64,000 nucleotides of DNA, taken from NCBI RefSeq assembly GCF_000423045.1, contig NZ_KE383971.1:506092-570091 (forward strand), in the 5' to 3' direction. Made by a program: the position numbers and the translations under genes. Shown piece by piece: positions 39,079 through 47,793 of the stretch (position 1 is the stretch's first letter; each line of letters begins with the position of its first letter). Under the pieces are notes generated by a model. That model had not been told where the DNA came from. It did not search any database and saw only the letters and a program-made list of their open reading frames with translations. The stretch is from Christiangramia portivictoriae DSM 23547 (GTDB taxonomy: Bacteria > Bacteroidota > Bacteroidia > Flavobacteriales > Flavobacteriaceae).

Positions 39079-39414
39079 TTAGCAGCAGTCCTTTGGTTCA
39101 AGTGATTTCAGGCTGTCGAACAACACATTTAATAATTGCTGGATCTTATACCAGTTGGTCGCATCTATACAGTAACTTACAGAAACCCCTTCAATAGAAC
39201 CCTGGATAATTCCTGCGTTTTTCAACTCGCGGAGGTGCTGACTAATCGTCGCCTGCGCAAGACCAAGTTCATTGACCAGATCACCATTGATACATCTGTT
39301 GGATTTCAGAAGATATTGCAGAATCGCAATCCTGGCAGGATGAGCAAGGACTTTTGCGTAGCAAGCCAGTTCATTTTGTTCTTTGGTAAATAGATTAGTC
39401 TTGGTAACTCCCAT
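39079..39414 (-). CDS. arsR: ArsR family metalloregulator
   Basis: 111 residues, winged-helix repressor. AKVLAHPARIAILQYL and the recognition helix GLAQATISQHLRELKNAG are typical. The classical ELCVCDL sensor motif is absent; cysteines are C18, C41 (NRCING), C82 and the terminal pair C110-C111, so the metalloid site must differ. It heads the DUF6428-arsC-arsB run. Palindromes in front of itself and of the next gene suggest autoregulation. Confidence 0.93.
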   Translation of the reverse strand: MGVTKTNLFTKEQNELACYAKVLAHPARIAILQYLLKSNRCINGDLVNELGLAQATISQHLRELKNAGIIQGSIEGVSVSYCIDATNWYKIQQLLNVLFDSLKSLEPKDCC

Positions 39415-39427
39415 TTGATATAAATAT

Positions 39428-39443
39428 ATTGCAATATTACGAT
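39428..39443. promoter_or_regulatory. ArsR-type operator before arsR
   Basis: ATTGCAATATTACGAT, 14 of 16 bases identical to the perfect palindrome at 39045 and also about 14 bases from the following start codon. Confidence 0.7.
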
Positions 39444-39645
39444 GAATTTAATTCTACACCAAATTACTATTGGATTTGAGTACTCCTTCTATTCTAAACT
39501 TCAAACCTTAAGGATTTTAAGAAATTGTCCCGAATTCTACTCTTAAAATTGGTTAATTATCATAAAGCCAACAAAGCCTTAACTCGTGATTAGCAGTGTT
39601 TACTGGCATTCGTGTGTAATTTAGAATAAAATTACTACAACAGTC

Positions 39646-40584
39646 ATGAAAACTTCTATACCATTACTGCATTACTTAAGTGTTATTTCCGTAGTCCTTT
39701 TAATGTCCTGTAACTCGAATCCACAAATTCAGGAACCAATTGAGGAACCGCATTCTAAAAATACTGCGATGAAGAATCCATTAATTAAGAAGGAAGCAAA
39801 GATTTTTCGAAAAGAAGTGCAATATAAAGTGGATTCGTTAGAAACTCGAGAATCTATAGATAGTCTGGTAAATAAATATAATGATGAGGAGTTAAAAACA
39901 ATTCTTGCGATCAATCGAGTGGAAAAAAACAAATTACGTCCTAATCGTCCTATCATTATTCCAGAATGTGCTGCGGAAGAATTCAATAATTATAGTCCGT
40001 TTCCTGAAGATCTGCAAGAGTTGCAGTGTGTGCCAAAGACCGTGTTAATCAATAGAAGGGTTCAGGCGTTCGGACTTTACGAACATGGGGAGCTGATCAA
40101 GTGGGGTCCGGTAAGTACAGGAAAAAGTTCTACTCAAACCCCAACTGGATTGAACTATGGAAACTATAAAGCCAAGAGAAAAGTTAGTACAGTAGATGCT
40201 TCGTGGATCTTACCTTACTATTTTAATTTTATGAATTTTGAAGGAGTTGGAGTTCACCAGTATGCGCTGCCAGGGTATCCCGCAAGTCATGGTTGTGTTA
40301 GATTATACATGGATGATGCCAAATATATTTTTGACTGGGCGAACATGTGGGAACTGGAAAACTCCAGTATTGAAGCCAATGGAACTCCATTTATGGTTTT
40401 TGGAAAATATGATTATTCTGCCAATAAACCGTGGTTGGATCTTACTCAAAATATGAAAGCAAACGACCTTACGCAGGAAGAACTGGATACTATTAGAGAA
40501 TATGTAAGCGATTACCAGGAAGATCCAAAGAACTTTCACAATATTGTTTCGAAAACAAAGGATGCTGAATTAGCCGACGCATAA
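39646..40584 (+). CDS. L,D-transpeptidase (YkuD) lipoprotein
   Basis: 312 residues with lipobox LMSC. The YkuD catalytic domain is in the second half: GVHQYALPG and the SHGCVRLY active site with the nucleophilic cysteine. Such enzymes make 3-3 crosslinks in peptidoglycan or attach proteins to it. The N-terminal part is helical and charged, with no LysM domain. No partner gene is evident; the next gene starts 39 bases later. Confidence 0.9.
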   Translation: MKTSIPLLHYLSVISVVLLMSCNSNPQIQEPIEEPHSKNTAMKNPLIKKEAKIFRKEVQYKVDSLETRESIDSLVNKYNDEELKTILAINRVEKNKLRPNRPIIIPECAAEEFNNYSPFPEDLQELQCVPKTVLINRRVQAFGLYEHGELIKWGPVSTGKSSTQTPTGLNYGNYKAKRKVSTVDASWILPYYFNFMNFEGVGVHQYALPGYPASHGCVRLYMDDAKYIFDWANMWELENSSIEANGTPFMVFGKYDYSANKPWLDLTQNMKANDLTQEELDTIREYVSDYQEDPKNFHNIVSKTKDAELADA

Positions 40585-40623
40585 AACTTAGTTTTCATAA
40601 ATTAGCCGGTAAAGATTATTTCT

Positions 40624-41382
40624 ATGATTAGTAATAAGTTTTACCGGTTTTTTTATGTTCTGTTCATTGCTGTTACAGTAACAGGCTCTGCCCAGGAGAT
40701 AGAAGTTATAGTAAGAGCACAGGCGGGAGATGCAAAATTTATAGGTTCTTCCATTGGAGGTGCAAAAATTCTGATCAAGGATGCCTTAACCAATGAAATA
40801 CTATCGGAAGGTATAACCAGGGGAAGCACAGGAAATACAGATAAGATCATGAAAGAACCCCACCAGCGAGGTGAGCGTTTAACCGATGAAAAGACGGCGG
40901 GTTATAAAGCTATAGTAACGCTTTCTGAACCAAGGTTTGTGACCATAGAAGCATATGCACCCTGGAATAAAAAGCAGGCTCGTGTCATGTCAAGCACACA
41001 GTTATGGTTGCTCCCTGGGAAGAATATTACCGGTGATGGAATTATCCTGAAAATACCTGGTTTCGTGGTGGATATTGTTCATCCTCAAACTCACCAGAAG
41101 TATTCCAGTTCAGAAATTGAATTTAAGGCGAATATCGTAATGATGTGCGGATGTCCAGTCAGTAAAGGAGGCTTATGGGACGCCAATCAATATGAAGTGA
41201 CTGCGATCATCAAAAGTGAAGACACAAAAAACCTTACGGTACAGATGAAGCAGGAGGGAAGGTCGAGCAATTTTACTGGGAAATTGAATCTGGAAAAAGG
41301 TTCCTATGAATTGATCATACAGGCATTCGATCCTGTAACTGGTAATACCGGATTGGATCGTACAAATTTTATGGTTGACTAA
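40624..41382 (+). CDS. Secreted protein of unknown function with a CGC motif
   Basis: 252 residues, signal peptide ending TGSAQ. The body is beta-rich: an N-terminal domain (about 20-145) with strands like IEVIVRAQAGDAKFIGSS, then a second immunoglobulin-like domain (about 150-252). A MMCGCPVSKGGLWD stretch (about residues 178-191) carries the only two cysteines, spaced CxC, perhaps a metal or redox site. I do not recognise the family. Its end overlaps the convergent HAD gene by 14 bases. Confidence 0.65.
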   Translation: MISNKFYRFFYVLFIAVTVTGSAQEIEVIVRAQAGDAKFIGSSIGGAKILIKDALTNEILSEGITRGSTGNTDKIMKEPHQRGERLTDEKTAGYKAIVTLSEPRFVTIEAYAPWNKKQARVMSSTQLWLLPGKNITGDGIILKIPGFVVDIVHPQTHQKYSSSEIEFKANIVMMCGCPVSKGGLWDANQYEVTAIIKSEDTKNLTVQMKQEGRSSNFTGKLNLEKGSYELIIQAFDPVTGNTGLDRTNFMVD

Positions 41383-42172
41383 ATTCTGCCAGTCCAAGCT
41401 CAGCAATCGTTCTTAGAACGCCGTATTCATTATTGTCATGACTGGTTACGAATTTACTGGCCTCCTTCACTTCCGGATGCGCGTTTTTCATAGCATAACT
41501 ATATGCTGAAACCTTCATCATTTCCAGATCGTTCAGGTAGTCTCCAAATACCAAAGTTTCTTCCTCTGTAAAATTCATTTCTTTCTGAATTCCTTTGATG
41601 GCGTTTCCTTTGTTCGCATTCAGAGCGGTAATATCAATAAAGATTTTTGCCGCGATAGCGATCTTAAAACGGTCTGTATAATCCACAAAATGCGGATAAG
41701 TATGATCTTCAACACCGTTAAAATTGCAGTAAGTTACTTTCAGATAGGTATCATTAACCTTCGTTAGATCTTCGACGACCTTCAGGCGTTCATAGAACTG
41801 AGAAATATGATCCAAGAACTCCTTATCATTAGTTTCAACATAAGCTGAATCCTTTCCGCAAAGCACCACGTAGGTATCTTCCAGGTCCCGACCCATATTG
41901 ATAAAATTGATCGCAGCATCCTTTTCTATAGAATTTATATAAAGCTCTTTTCCTTTGTAGGACACGTAAGTGCCATTCTCTGCAAAGAACATGGTACGAT
42001 CTTTAATTCTCTCGAATTTGCTTTCGAGGTTATAGAACTGGCGGCCGCTGGCAATGGAAAACTGGATGCCCTTGGCACTAAGCTCTTCTTCCATTCTCCA
42101 GAAATCCGGATGGATTTCATGCTGGTCATTTAAGAGGGTTCCATCTACATCGGTCACTATAAACTTGATCAT
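41369..42172 (-). CDS. Cof-type HAD-IIB family phosphatase
   Basis: 267 residues. Motif I VTDVDGTLLNDQ with the nucleophilic and acid/base aspartates, motif II SIASGRQ, lysine in NANKGNAIKG, and motif IV FGDYLNDLEMM. Cof-type cap domain between. Members dephosphorylate small phosphorylated metabolites; the substrate is not clear. An exact TATTTTTG promoter element lies 21 bases before the ATG. Confidence 0.92.
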   Translation of the reverse strand: MIKFIVTDVDGTLLNDQHEIHPDFWRMEEELSAKGIQFSIASGRQFYNLESKFERIKDRTMFFAENGTYVSYKGKELYINSIEKDAAINFINMGRDLEDTYVVLCGKDSAYVETNDKEFLDHISQFYERLKVVEDLTKVNDTYLKVTYCNFNGVEDHTYPHFVDYTDRFKIAIAAKIFIDITALNANKGNAIKGIQKEMNFTEEETLVFGDYLNDLEMMKVSAYSYAMKNAHPEVKEASKFVTSHDNNEYGVLRTIAELGLAEFSQP

Positions 42173-42192
42173 ATCTGTAAATTTTCAGGTTG

Positions 42193-42200
42193 CAAAAATA
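42193..42200 (-). promoter_or_regulatory. -7 promoter element for the HAD phosphatase gene
   Basis: TATTTTTG on the minus strand, exact TAnnTTTG match, leaving a short leader of about 15 bases. Confidence 0.55.
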
Positions 42201-42272
42201 CCTTATTAAAAATGCCTTGCCTGTAATTTTATATTAATTCTGAAAAGTTCATAATCAAACACTTATAAATTT

Positions 42273-42295
42273 TTATTTAAAATTATTCTAAATAA
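42273..42295. promoter_or_regulatory. Iron-box-like palindrome before the TonB receptor gene
   Basis: TTATTTAAAAT-T-ATTCTAAATAA, an 11-1-11 inverted repeat with one mismatch, about 25 bases upstream of the -7 element. Size, symmetry and the TTATTTA/TAAATAA ends resemble Fur/DtxR-type iron regulator sites, and the gene encodes a siderophore-type receptor. Regulator identity is inferred. Confidence 0.6.
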
Positions 42296-42320
42296 GGTTT
42301 TCAAAGTGGAATTCACTTAG

Positions 42321-42328
42321 TATGTTTG
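42321..42328 (+). promoter_or_regulatory. -7 promoter element for the TonB receptor gene
   Basis: TATGTTTG, exact TAnnTTTG match, 38 bases before the ATG at 42367. It overlaps the earlier in-frame ATG at 42322, which therefore cannot be the start. Confidence 0.6.
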
Positions 42329-42366
42329 CGTCACTATTTATATCAAGTCTAAATAAAATTAATCTG

Positions 42367-44811
42367 ATGAATTATAAACTACTACTACTACATTTTATAA
42401 TCCTTTCCGGGTATGCTGCAACTGCCCAGGAATCCGGTAATATCAAAGGAAAAGTGATCAATACGAATGGAGATGCAATTTCAGCAGCGAATGTAGATGT
42501 TCAGGGTGCAGGAGTTGGAACCGAAACCGATATGGATGGCATTTATAGTATCGAGAACCTTCCCGAAGGTCGCTATTTACTCAGGATATCCTATGTCGGT
42601 TATAAATCAAAAGAACTAGCGGTATCTGTAGGTGCAGGTGCCACCACCACTATTCCGGATATCGTACTAAAAACTGCTGAAGAACAATTGCAGGAAGTTT
42701 TAATTGAAGGGAATAGAAATGCTAATAAATATGATCGTTCCAGAAGTGTCTATGTTTCTAAATTACCTCTGGAAAATTTAGAAAATCCTCAGGTTTACGA
42801 TAATATAACGGCAGAATTGCTGGAAGAACAGATTATTACCAGTTTTGATGACGCATTAAAAAATAGCTCTGGGATCACCAAGTTGTGGGAATCTACAGGA
42901 AGAGGCGGCGATGGTGCAGGTTACTATTCGCTAAGAGGTTTTCCGGTTCAGCCCACTATGGTTAATGGATTACCGGCTCTAACCAATGGTAGTCCAGATC
43001 CCGCGAATATTGAAAACATTGAGATTATAAAAGGGCCTTCCGGTACGTTGTACGGGAGTAGCCTTATCTCCTACGGAGGTTTGATCAACATTACTACAAA
43101 AAGGCCATATGAATATTTTGGAGGTAATATTACGTATACGCTGGGAAGCTTTGGACTTAACAGGGTGGCGGTAGACGTCAATACGCCATTGGATGAAACA
43201 GGAGATGTAGCACTGCGAGTGAACTCGGCTTATCAAACCCAGAACTCTTTCCAGGATGCGGGATTTGCAAAATCATTTTTCTTCGCACCGTCTTTAAGTT
43301 ACCGTGTGAGTGACAGGCTATCTTTTTTAATCAATACTGAATTTTATAGCGGGGAGTCTACGAATCCTGCCATGCTGTTTCTAGATAGGGGAGCGCCACT
43401 AAGAGTTACCGATATTTCAGAATTAAACTACGATACCAACAGGTCTTACACGAGCAATGATCTTACTCTTAAAAATCCTACCTATAGTTTACAGGGCCAG
43501 ATGAACTATAAATTGTCTGATCACTGGACTTCTCAAACGGCAATTTCACGAGGAAATTCGAGGGCCAATGGTTATTACTCATATCTCTACGAAACAAGCA
43601 GATTCTATGAAGGTCTGGATGAAGGAGTGGCGTTTACAAGGTACATGAACAATCAGAATTCGACCACCCTTACTACAGATTTTCAGCAGAATTTTATTGG
43701 GGACTTTGAAATCTTCGGAATGAGAAACAGAATGGTAGCCGGTCTGGATTATTTTCAGCGGGAAACTATAGACAATGGAACCGGTTATGTGGCAAATGGG
43801 AATATTTATATAGGAAATGCTGACTTGCAGAACGTAAACGAAAGCGTTTTTAACATTGCTGAAGAGTCAAATTATATTACTAATGGAGACAGTGGTATTC
43901 TATCAACTGCAGCAGTTGATGGTCTGTTAGCCAATATCAACCGCAACAATAACACCGTTAAAGAAGATATTTACAGTGCGTATGTCTCGAACGTTTTGAA
44001 CATTACGCCGGCTTTATCTGCCATGGCCAGCTTAAGAATTGACCAGTTCGAAAATGACAGCAATAGCCAGACCGCACTTTCTCCAAAATTCGGGGTTGTA
44101 TATCAGCCAGTAATAGACCAGGTTTCCATTTTTGCCAATTATATGGATGGTTTTAGTAACGTGGCACCTTCAGAAGTGATCGACCAGGAAACCGGAGAGA
44201 CGCGTAGAATTACTTTTGAACCGGAGCATGCTTCACAGTTCGAAATTGGTACTAAACTGAACTTTTTCGATGACAAACTTTTTGCAACCTTGAGTTACTA
44301 CGATATTCAGGTGGAAAATATCGTTCTGGGTAACGGCATTAATGTCAATCAGGATGGAACTCAGTATAGTCGTGGTTTTGAAGCCAGGTTAACTGCAAAT
44401 CCAGTAGAAGGATTGCACCTAGTAGCAGGTTTTAGTCACAATGACAGCGAGGTAACCGAAGCTTCTGAAAATGATGATTTCCTCGGAAGAAGACCTGAAT
44501 CTGCGGGGCCTGAAACATTGGCTAACCTCTGGGCGAGCTACAGATTCACTTCTGGTATAGCTGAAGGATTCGGTCTTGGTTTTGGTGGAAATTACGCGAG
44601 TGATAATATGATTTTTAATCGCAACACGGCTGGGACATTTACACTGCCCTCTTACACGGTACTAAATGCAGCTGTTTTCTATGATGTCGACAAGTTTTCC
44701 ATCAACCTGAAATTGAATAATCTTACCAATCAGGATTACTTCAATGGCTGGTCAACCATCAACCCACAGGCACCGAGAAATTTTGCTGCGGCGCTTACCT
44801 ATAAATTTTAG
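42367..44811 (+). CDS. TonB-dependent receptor, ferric-siderophore type
   Basis: 814 residues: signal peptide (to ...ATAQE), a carboxypeptidase-like/CarbopepD domain (about 25-105, GNIKGKVINTNGDAIS), a TonB-box-like EEQLQEVLIEG, the plug domain (about 135-250, ALKNSSGITKLW, EIIKGPSGTLYGSS), then a 22-strand barrel ending in the aromatic YKF. The closest recognisable group is FhuA/FoxA-like siderophore receptors. The PepSY protein downstream and the iron-box-like palindrome upstream support iron uptake. Exact ligand unknown. Confidence 0.93.
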   Translation: MNYKLLLLHFIILSGYAATAQESGNIKGKVINTNGDAISAANVDVQGAGVGTETDMDGIYSIENLPEGRYLLRISYVGYKSKELAVSVGAGATTTIPDIVLKTAEEQLQEVLIEGNRNANKYDRSRSVYVSKLPLENLENPQVYDNITAELLEEQIITSFDDALKNSSGITKLWESTGRGGDGAGYYSLRGFPVQPTMVNGLPALTNGSPDPANIENIEIIKGPSGTLYGSSLISYGGLINITTKRPYEYFGGNITYTLGSFGLNRVAVDVNTPLDETGDVALRVNSAYQTQNSFQDAGFAKSFFFAPSLSYRVSDRLSFLINTEFYSGESTNPAMLFLDRGAPLRVTDISELNYDTNRSYTSNDLTLKNPTYSLQGQMNYKLSDHWTSQTAISRGNSRANGYYSYLYETSRFYEGLDEGVAFTRYMNNQNSTTLTTDFQQNFIGDFEIFGMRNRMVAGLDYFQRETIDNGTGYVANGNIYIGNADLQNVNESVFNIAEESNYITNGDSGILSTAAVDGLLANINRNNNTVKEDIYSAYVSNVLNITPALSAMASLRIDQFENDSNSQTALSPKFGVVYQPVIDQVSIFANYMDGFSNVAPSEVIDQETGETRRITFEPEHASQFEIGTKLNFFDDKLFATLSYYDIQVENIVLGNGINVNQDGTQYSRGFEARLTANPVEGLHLVAGFSHNDSEVTEASENDDFLGRRPESAGPETLANLWASYRFTSGIAEGFGLGFGGNYASDNMIFNRNTAGTFTLPSYTVLNAAVFYDVDKFSINLKLNNLTNQDYFNGWSTINPQAPRNFAAALTYKF

Positions 44812-44825
44812 AATTGAATTAGCCC

Positions 44826-44848
44826 GAGATCACTATTGTGGTGATCTC
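44826..44848 (+). terminator. Intercistronic hairpin between receptor and PepSY genes
   Basis: Perfect 8-bp stem GAGATCAC-7-GTGATCTC followed by CATTTTTG. Located 14 bases after the receptor stop and ending 10 bases before the PepSY ATG, it looks like a weak terminator or a hairpin that lowers translation of the second gene. Confidence 0.6.
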
Positions 44849-44858
44849 CATTTTTGAT

Positions 44859-45983
44859 ATGATGAAAAAAAAGCAACGAAAAAATACACTTAGAAAGTGG
44901 GCAGGCAGACTACACTTGTGGTTAGGCTTGATAACCGGACTCATTGTTTTTATTGTAGCAATTACCGGTTGTATTTACGTCTTTCACGATGAAATTAAGG
45001 ATGCACTGTATGATTATCGATTTGTAGAAAAGCAGGATTCCGGTTATTTACCACCTTCAGAAATTAAAGAAATCGTTCAATCCAGATATCCCGGAACCAC
45101 CGATGATTTTGTGCTCTATGCCGGGCAGGACAGGCCGGTGGCCGTATATGGAGTATACCAGGAAACTCCGTTTTACTTTTACCTGAATCCATATACCGGT
45201 GAATTTTTGTACTCTCAGAATTTTACCACAGACTTTTTTGAGATCGTAAAGGCATTGCATATGTATCTTCTGTTACCTGAGAAAATTGGCAGGCAGGTGG
45301 TAGGTATTTCAACGTTGATCTTTATCCTGATGATGATCACAGGAGTTATATTATGGTGGCCTAAAAAGCTGAAGAATTTAAAGAAGAGTCTTCAGGTTAA
45401 ATGGAACGCTCGCTGGAGAAGACTTAACTATGATCTTCATAACATCAGCGGCTTCTATCTACATATGCTGGCCATCATTGTAGCGATTACTGGTCTATAT
45501 TTCTCTTATGACTGGATGAAGCAGGCGATTTATTTTGCAGGAAACTTAGGTGAAGATGTGGAAAGTGATCACCATATTGAAAATATTGTTCAGAAGCCTG
45601 AAATTTCAGAAGATCCCATAGATATTGCTTTTTTTGAAACCCTGGAAAAAGCGCCTGGTCATGAAATGTATTTTGTGTGGACAGAGGGAGACCATCACCC
45701 CGTAGTAACCGGTGCCTATACCGAATCTCTGGACTACGACCATCAGTCCAACTATTATTTTCATCCACAGTCGGCCGAATTGCTTCAGGAACAACCTTAT
45801 GAATCTAAAAGTACAGGATTAAAACTACAGGAAATGAGTTACGGTATTCATACAGGGCAATATTTTGGAATTACCGGTAAAATTGTGGCATTTATCCTGA
45901 GCCTATTTGTAGCAAGTTTACCAATCACAGGATTTGTGATCTGGTGGGGAAGAAAAAACCGGGTGAAGCATCTCACCCGGTGA
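44859..45983 (+). CDS. PepSY-associated transmembrane protein (iron-uptake reductase-like)
   Basis: About 374 residues, four membrane segments: one near residue 20-40 (LITGLIVFIVAITGCIYVFHDE), two in the middle (ISTLIFILMMITGVILWWPK; LAIIVAITGLYFSYDW) and one at the end (AFILSLFVASLPITGFVIWW). This is the PepSY_TM/PiuB family, commonly encoded beside siderophore receptors and thought to reduce or release iron. Conserved histidines appear in RLHLWLG, ALHMYL and DLHNISGFY, possible haem ligands. The ATG at 44859 is chosen over GTG at 44838, which lies within the hairpin. Confidence 0.88.
   Translation: MMKKKQRKNTLRKWAGRLHLWLGLITGLIVFIVAITGCIYVFHDEIKDALYDYRFVEKQDSGYLPPSEIKEIVQSRYPGTTDDFVLYAGQDRPVAVYGVYQETPFYFYLNPYTGEFLYSQNFTTDFFEIVKALHMYLLLPEKIGRQVVGISTLIFILMMITGVILWWPKKLKNLKKSLQVKWNARWRRLNYDLHNISGFYLHMLAIIVAITGLYFSYDWMKQAIYFAGNLGEDVESDHHIENIVQKPEISEDPIDIAFFETLEKAPGHEMYFVWTEGDHHPVVTGAYTESLDYDHQSNYYFHPQSAELLQEQPYESKSTGLKLQEMSYGIHTGQYFGITGKIVAFILSLFVASLPITGFVIWWGRKNRVKHLTR
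45959..45980 (+). terminator. Terminator inside the last codons of the PepSY gene
   Basis: Perfect 8-bp stem CCGGGTGA-AGCATC-TCACCCGG followed by TGATATTTTT; the stop codon directly follows the stem, so the hairpin is also coding sequence (C-terminal residues of the protein). Confidence 0.8.
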
Positions 45984-45988
45984 TATTT

Positions 45989-46345
45989 TTAAAATAATAG
46001 TGCATCTACAATCGCTCCTACAATTGCAATAAGAATCGCTAACCAGAGGCTTGGCAGAAATCCTTCAGTTTTAAAATCTGAACTTAACTTGTCTGCAATC
46101 TCAATGACGATCGCATAGGCGACCACGCGGGTTATAAAGCCCAGACCAAGGAAATAGAAAATTCCAAGAGTGGCAATATTGAGAACTGCCGTGAGCAACC
46201 AGCTTAAGAGAAAGCTCAGAACTCCAATGATAAGCGCAACGATGATTGCAGATTTAAAGCCATTCAGATGGACTTTGCTCAGGAATTTTGCAGCAATCAG
46301 CAGGACAACTGCATCCAGAAGAATATGGATGATCCATTGTAACAT
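45989..46345 (-). CDS. Small membrane protein, phage-holin-4-like family
   Basis: 118 residues with four hydrophobic segments (about 3-20, 30-55, 58-80, 97-116). It resembles the phage_holin_4_2/YvlD-like family of small membrane proteins of unknown function (LGIFYFLGLGFITRVVAYAIVIEIADKL). No phage genes are nearby, so the holin name is only a family label. Confidence 0.6.
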   Translation of the reverse strand: MLQWIIHILLDAVVLLIAAKFLSKVHLNGFKSAIIVALIIGVLSFLLSWLLTAVLNIATLGIFYFLGLGFITRVVAYAIVIEIADKLSSDFKTEGFLPSLWLAILIAIVGAIVDALLF

Positions 46346-46396
46346 AATTTTGGTTTTATAGTTAGTTGATACGAATATACTTAAAAAAGCTTCAGA

Positions 46397-47041
46397 TCAA
46401 TCTTTGGAAGCATCTAGCCTGTAGTCCATGGTTCTGGGCTCCTTTTTAAGCAAAACTTCCCAGAGAGCCTTGATATTTGCTAATTTCTCTCTCTGCTTAA
46501 GTCTGTACTCGGTCTGGTAAGCACGCTGATCTGCCGTAAACCCGTAATAGTTGAAGCCTAATTTCTCTGAAATAAATAGTGCCCTGGGTAGGTGAAACTT
46601 TTGCGTGACCACCGTCGCGTCTTCTATCTTAAAGAGCTTGCCCGCCCTGTACATGCTGTCATAAGTATCCAGTCCTGCGTGATCTGAAGTTATTTTGTTT
46701 TCAGGAATACCACGTTCCCGTAGATAAAAAACAATGGCAGCGATCTCGTTATAATCTTCAGTCCGGTGATCGCCGGTTACATGAAAATTGTTTACTTTTT
46801 TATTCCGGTATAATTTGATGGCAGTATCCACACGATCCTTCAGGATAGGAGACAGTTTTCCATCGGAGTGTACACTGGCACCAAGAATGATGACCGTCTC
46901 ACGGGCAGGTATTTTAGAAATTTCAGAATAGATATCTTCTGAAGTGTGTCTCAAGAAAATGGCTTCAATCCCCAGAATGGTGAAAATGACAAGCACAATT
47001 CCAATGACAGAGAATAAGATGAATTTTTTAAGTTTTTTCAT
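46397..47041 (-). CDS. SanA/YdcF-like (DUF218) membrane-anchored protein
   Basis: 214 residues, one N-terminal membrane anchor (about 7-28) and a DUF218 domain: VIILGASVHSDGKLSPILKDRVDTAI, VTGDHRTEDYNE, and the DTYDSMYRA and TQKFHLPRALFI blocks with conserved acidic and basic residues. E. coli SanA is linked to envelope barrier function against vancomycin. The role here is inferred from the family. Confidence 0.88.
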   Translation of the reverse strand: MKKLKKFILFSVIGIVLVIFTILGIEAIFLRHTSEDIYSEISKIPARETVIILGASVHSDGKLSPILKDRVDTAIKLYRNKKVNNFHVTGDHRTEDYNEIAAIVFYLRERGIPENKITSDHAGLDTYDSMYRAGKLFKIEDATVVTQKFHLPRALFISEKLGFNYYGFTADQRAYQTEYRLKQREKLANIKALWEVLLKKEPRTMDYRLDASKD

Positions 47042-47135
47042 TTCTCTGGATAAATAGAAGGTCGAAGATAGCCATAAATAATTGGATGTATCAGATTATT
47101 CGATGGCTAACGTAATTGTTCTTTTCATCATTGTG

Positions 47136-47143
47136 TACCTTTG
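47136..47143 (+). promoter_or_regulatory. -7 promoter element for the nitroreductase gene
   Basis: TACCTTTG, exact TAnnTTTG, with TTG at 47116-47118 17 bases upstream as -33. Leader about 12 bases to the ATG at 47161. Confidence 0.65.
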
Positions 47144-47160
47144 CATTTCAAGATCATATT

Positions 47161-47793
47161 ATGAGTAATTTAAAAGCGCTGAACTGGCGTTATGCCACTA
47201 AAAAATTTGATAATTCCAAAATGCTTTCCGAAGAAAAACTGGAAATCCTCAAACATGCATTTAATCTAACAGCCACTTCTTATGGTTTGCAACCTTTGAA
47301 AATGCTGGTGATCAGTAACAAGGAAATACAGCAGCAGCTTACAGAATTCTCGATGAACCAACAGCAGGTAAGTACCGCTTCTCATGTTCTGGTGATCTGT
47401 ACTGAAAAGAATATCGATGAAAATTTCATAACCGGTTATTTTGATCGTGTCAAAAATCTAAGAGATACTCCGGATGAGGTCCTGAGGCCATTCCACAATT
47501 TTCTGGTGGATGATTTTAAGAATAAGGCGATCGAGGAAATTGAAGCCTGGGCACGTAATCAGGCATATTTGGCGTTAGGTACACTTTTGACGGTGTGCGC
47601 GAGTGAAGAGATCGATGCCTGTCCCATGGAAGGTTTCGAACCGGCTAAATATGACAATTTTCTAAAACTTGACGAACAGAATTTAAAGTCGGTTCTGGTT
47701 CTTCCGGTAGGTTATCGGGCTAAAGATGACTTCTTTTCAGAATTAAAAAAGGTACGTCGCCCACTGGACGAAGTGATTATCGAACTCAATTAA
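47161..47793 (+). CDS. Nitroreductase family NAD(P)H-dependent oxidoreductase
   Basis: 210 residues, FMN-binding nitroreductase fold: N-terminal LNWRYATKKFDNSK, the TSYGLQPLKMLVIS helix/strand, a central NQAYLALGTLLTVCASEEIDACPMEGF segment, and LVLPVGYRAKDD. NfsB-like. Physiological substrate not certain (quinones, flavins, nitro compounds). The ATG at 47161 fits the family start; the upstream in-frame ATG at 47116 lies before the promoter. Ends convergent with ribB, overlapping by 4 bases. Confidence 0.9.
   Translation: MSNLKALNWRYATKKFDNSKMLSEEKLEILKHAFNLTATSYGLQPLKMLVISNKEIQQQLTEFSMNQQQVSTASHVLVICTEKNIDENFITGYFDRVKNLRDTPDEVLRPFHNFLVDDFKNKAIEEIEAWARNQAYLALGTLLTVCASEEIDACPMEGFEPAKYDNFLKLDEQNLKSVLVLPVGYRAKDDFFSELKKVRRPLDEVIIELN

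Noticed and set aside
42322-42366. Longer TonB receptor start
   Set aside because: The ATG overlaps the -7 element, and the signal peptide begins properly at 42367.
45989-46345. Prophage remnant suggested by a holin-like protein
   Set aside because: No other phage gene is nearby; the family label covers ordinary small membrane proteins.
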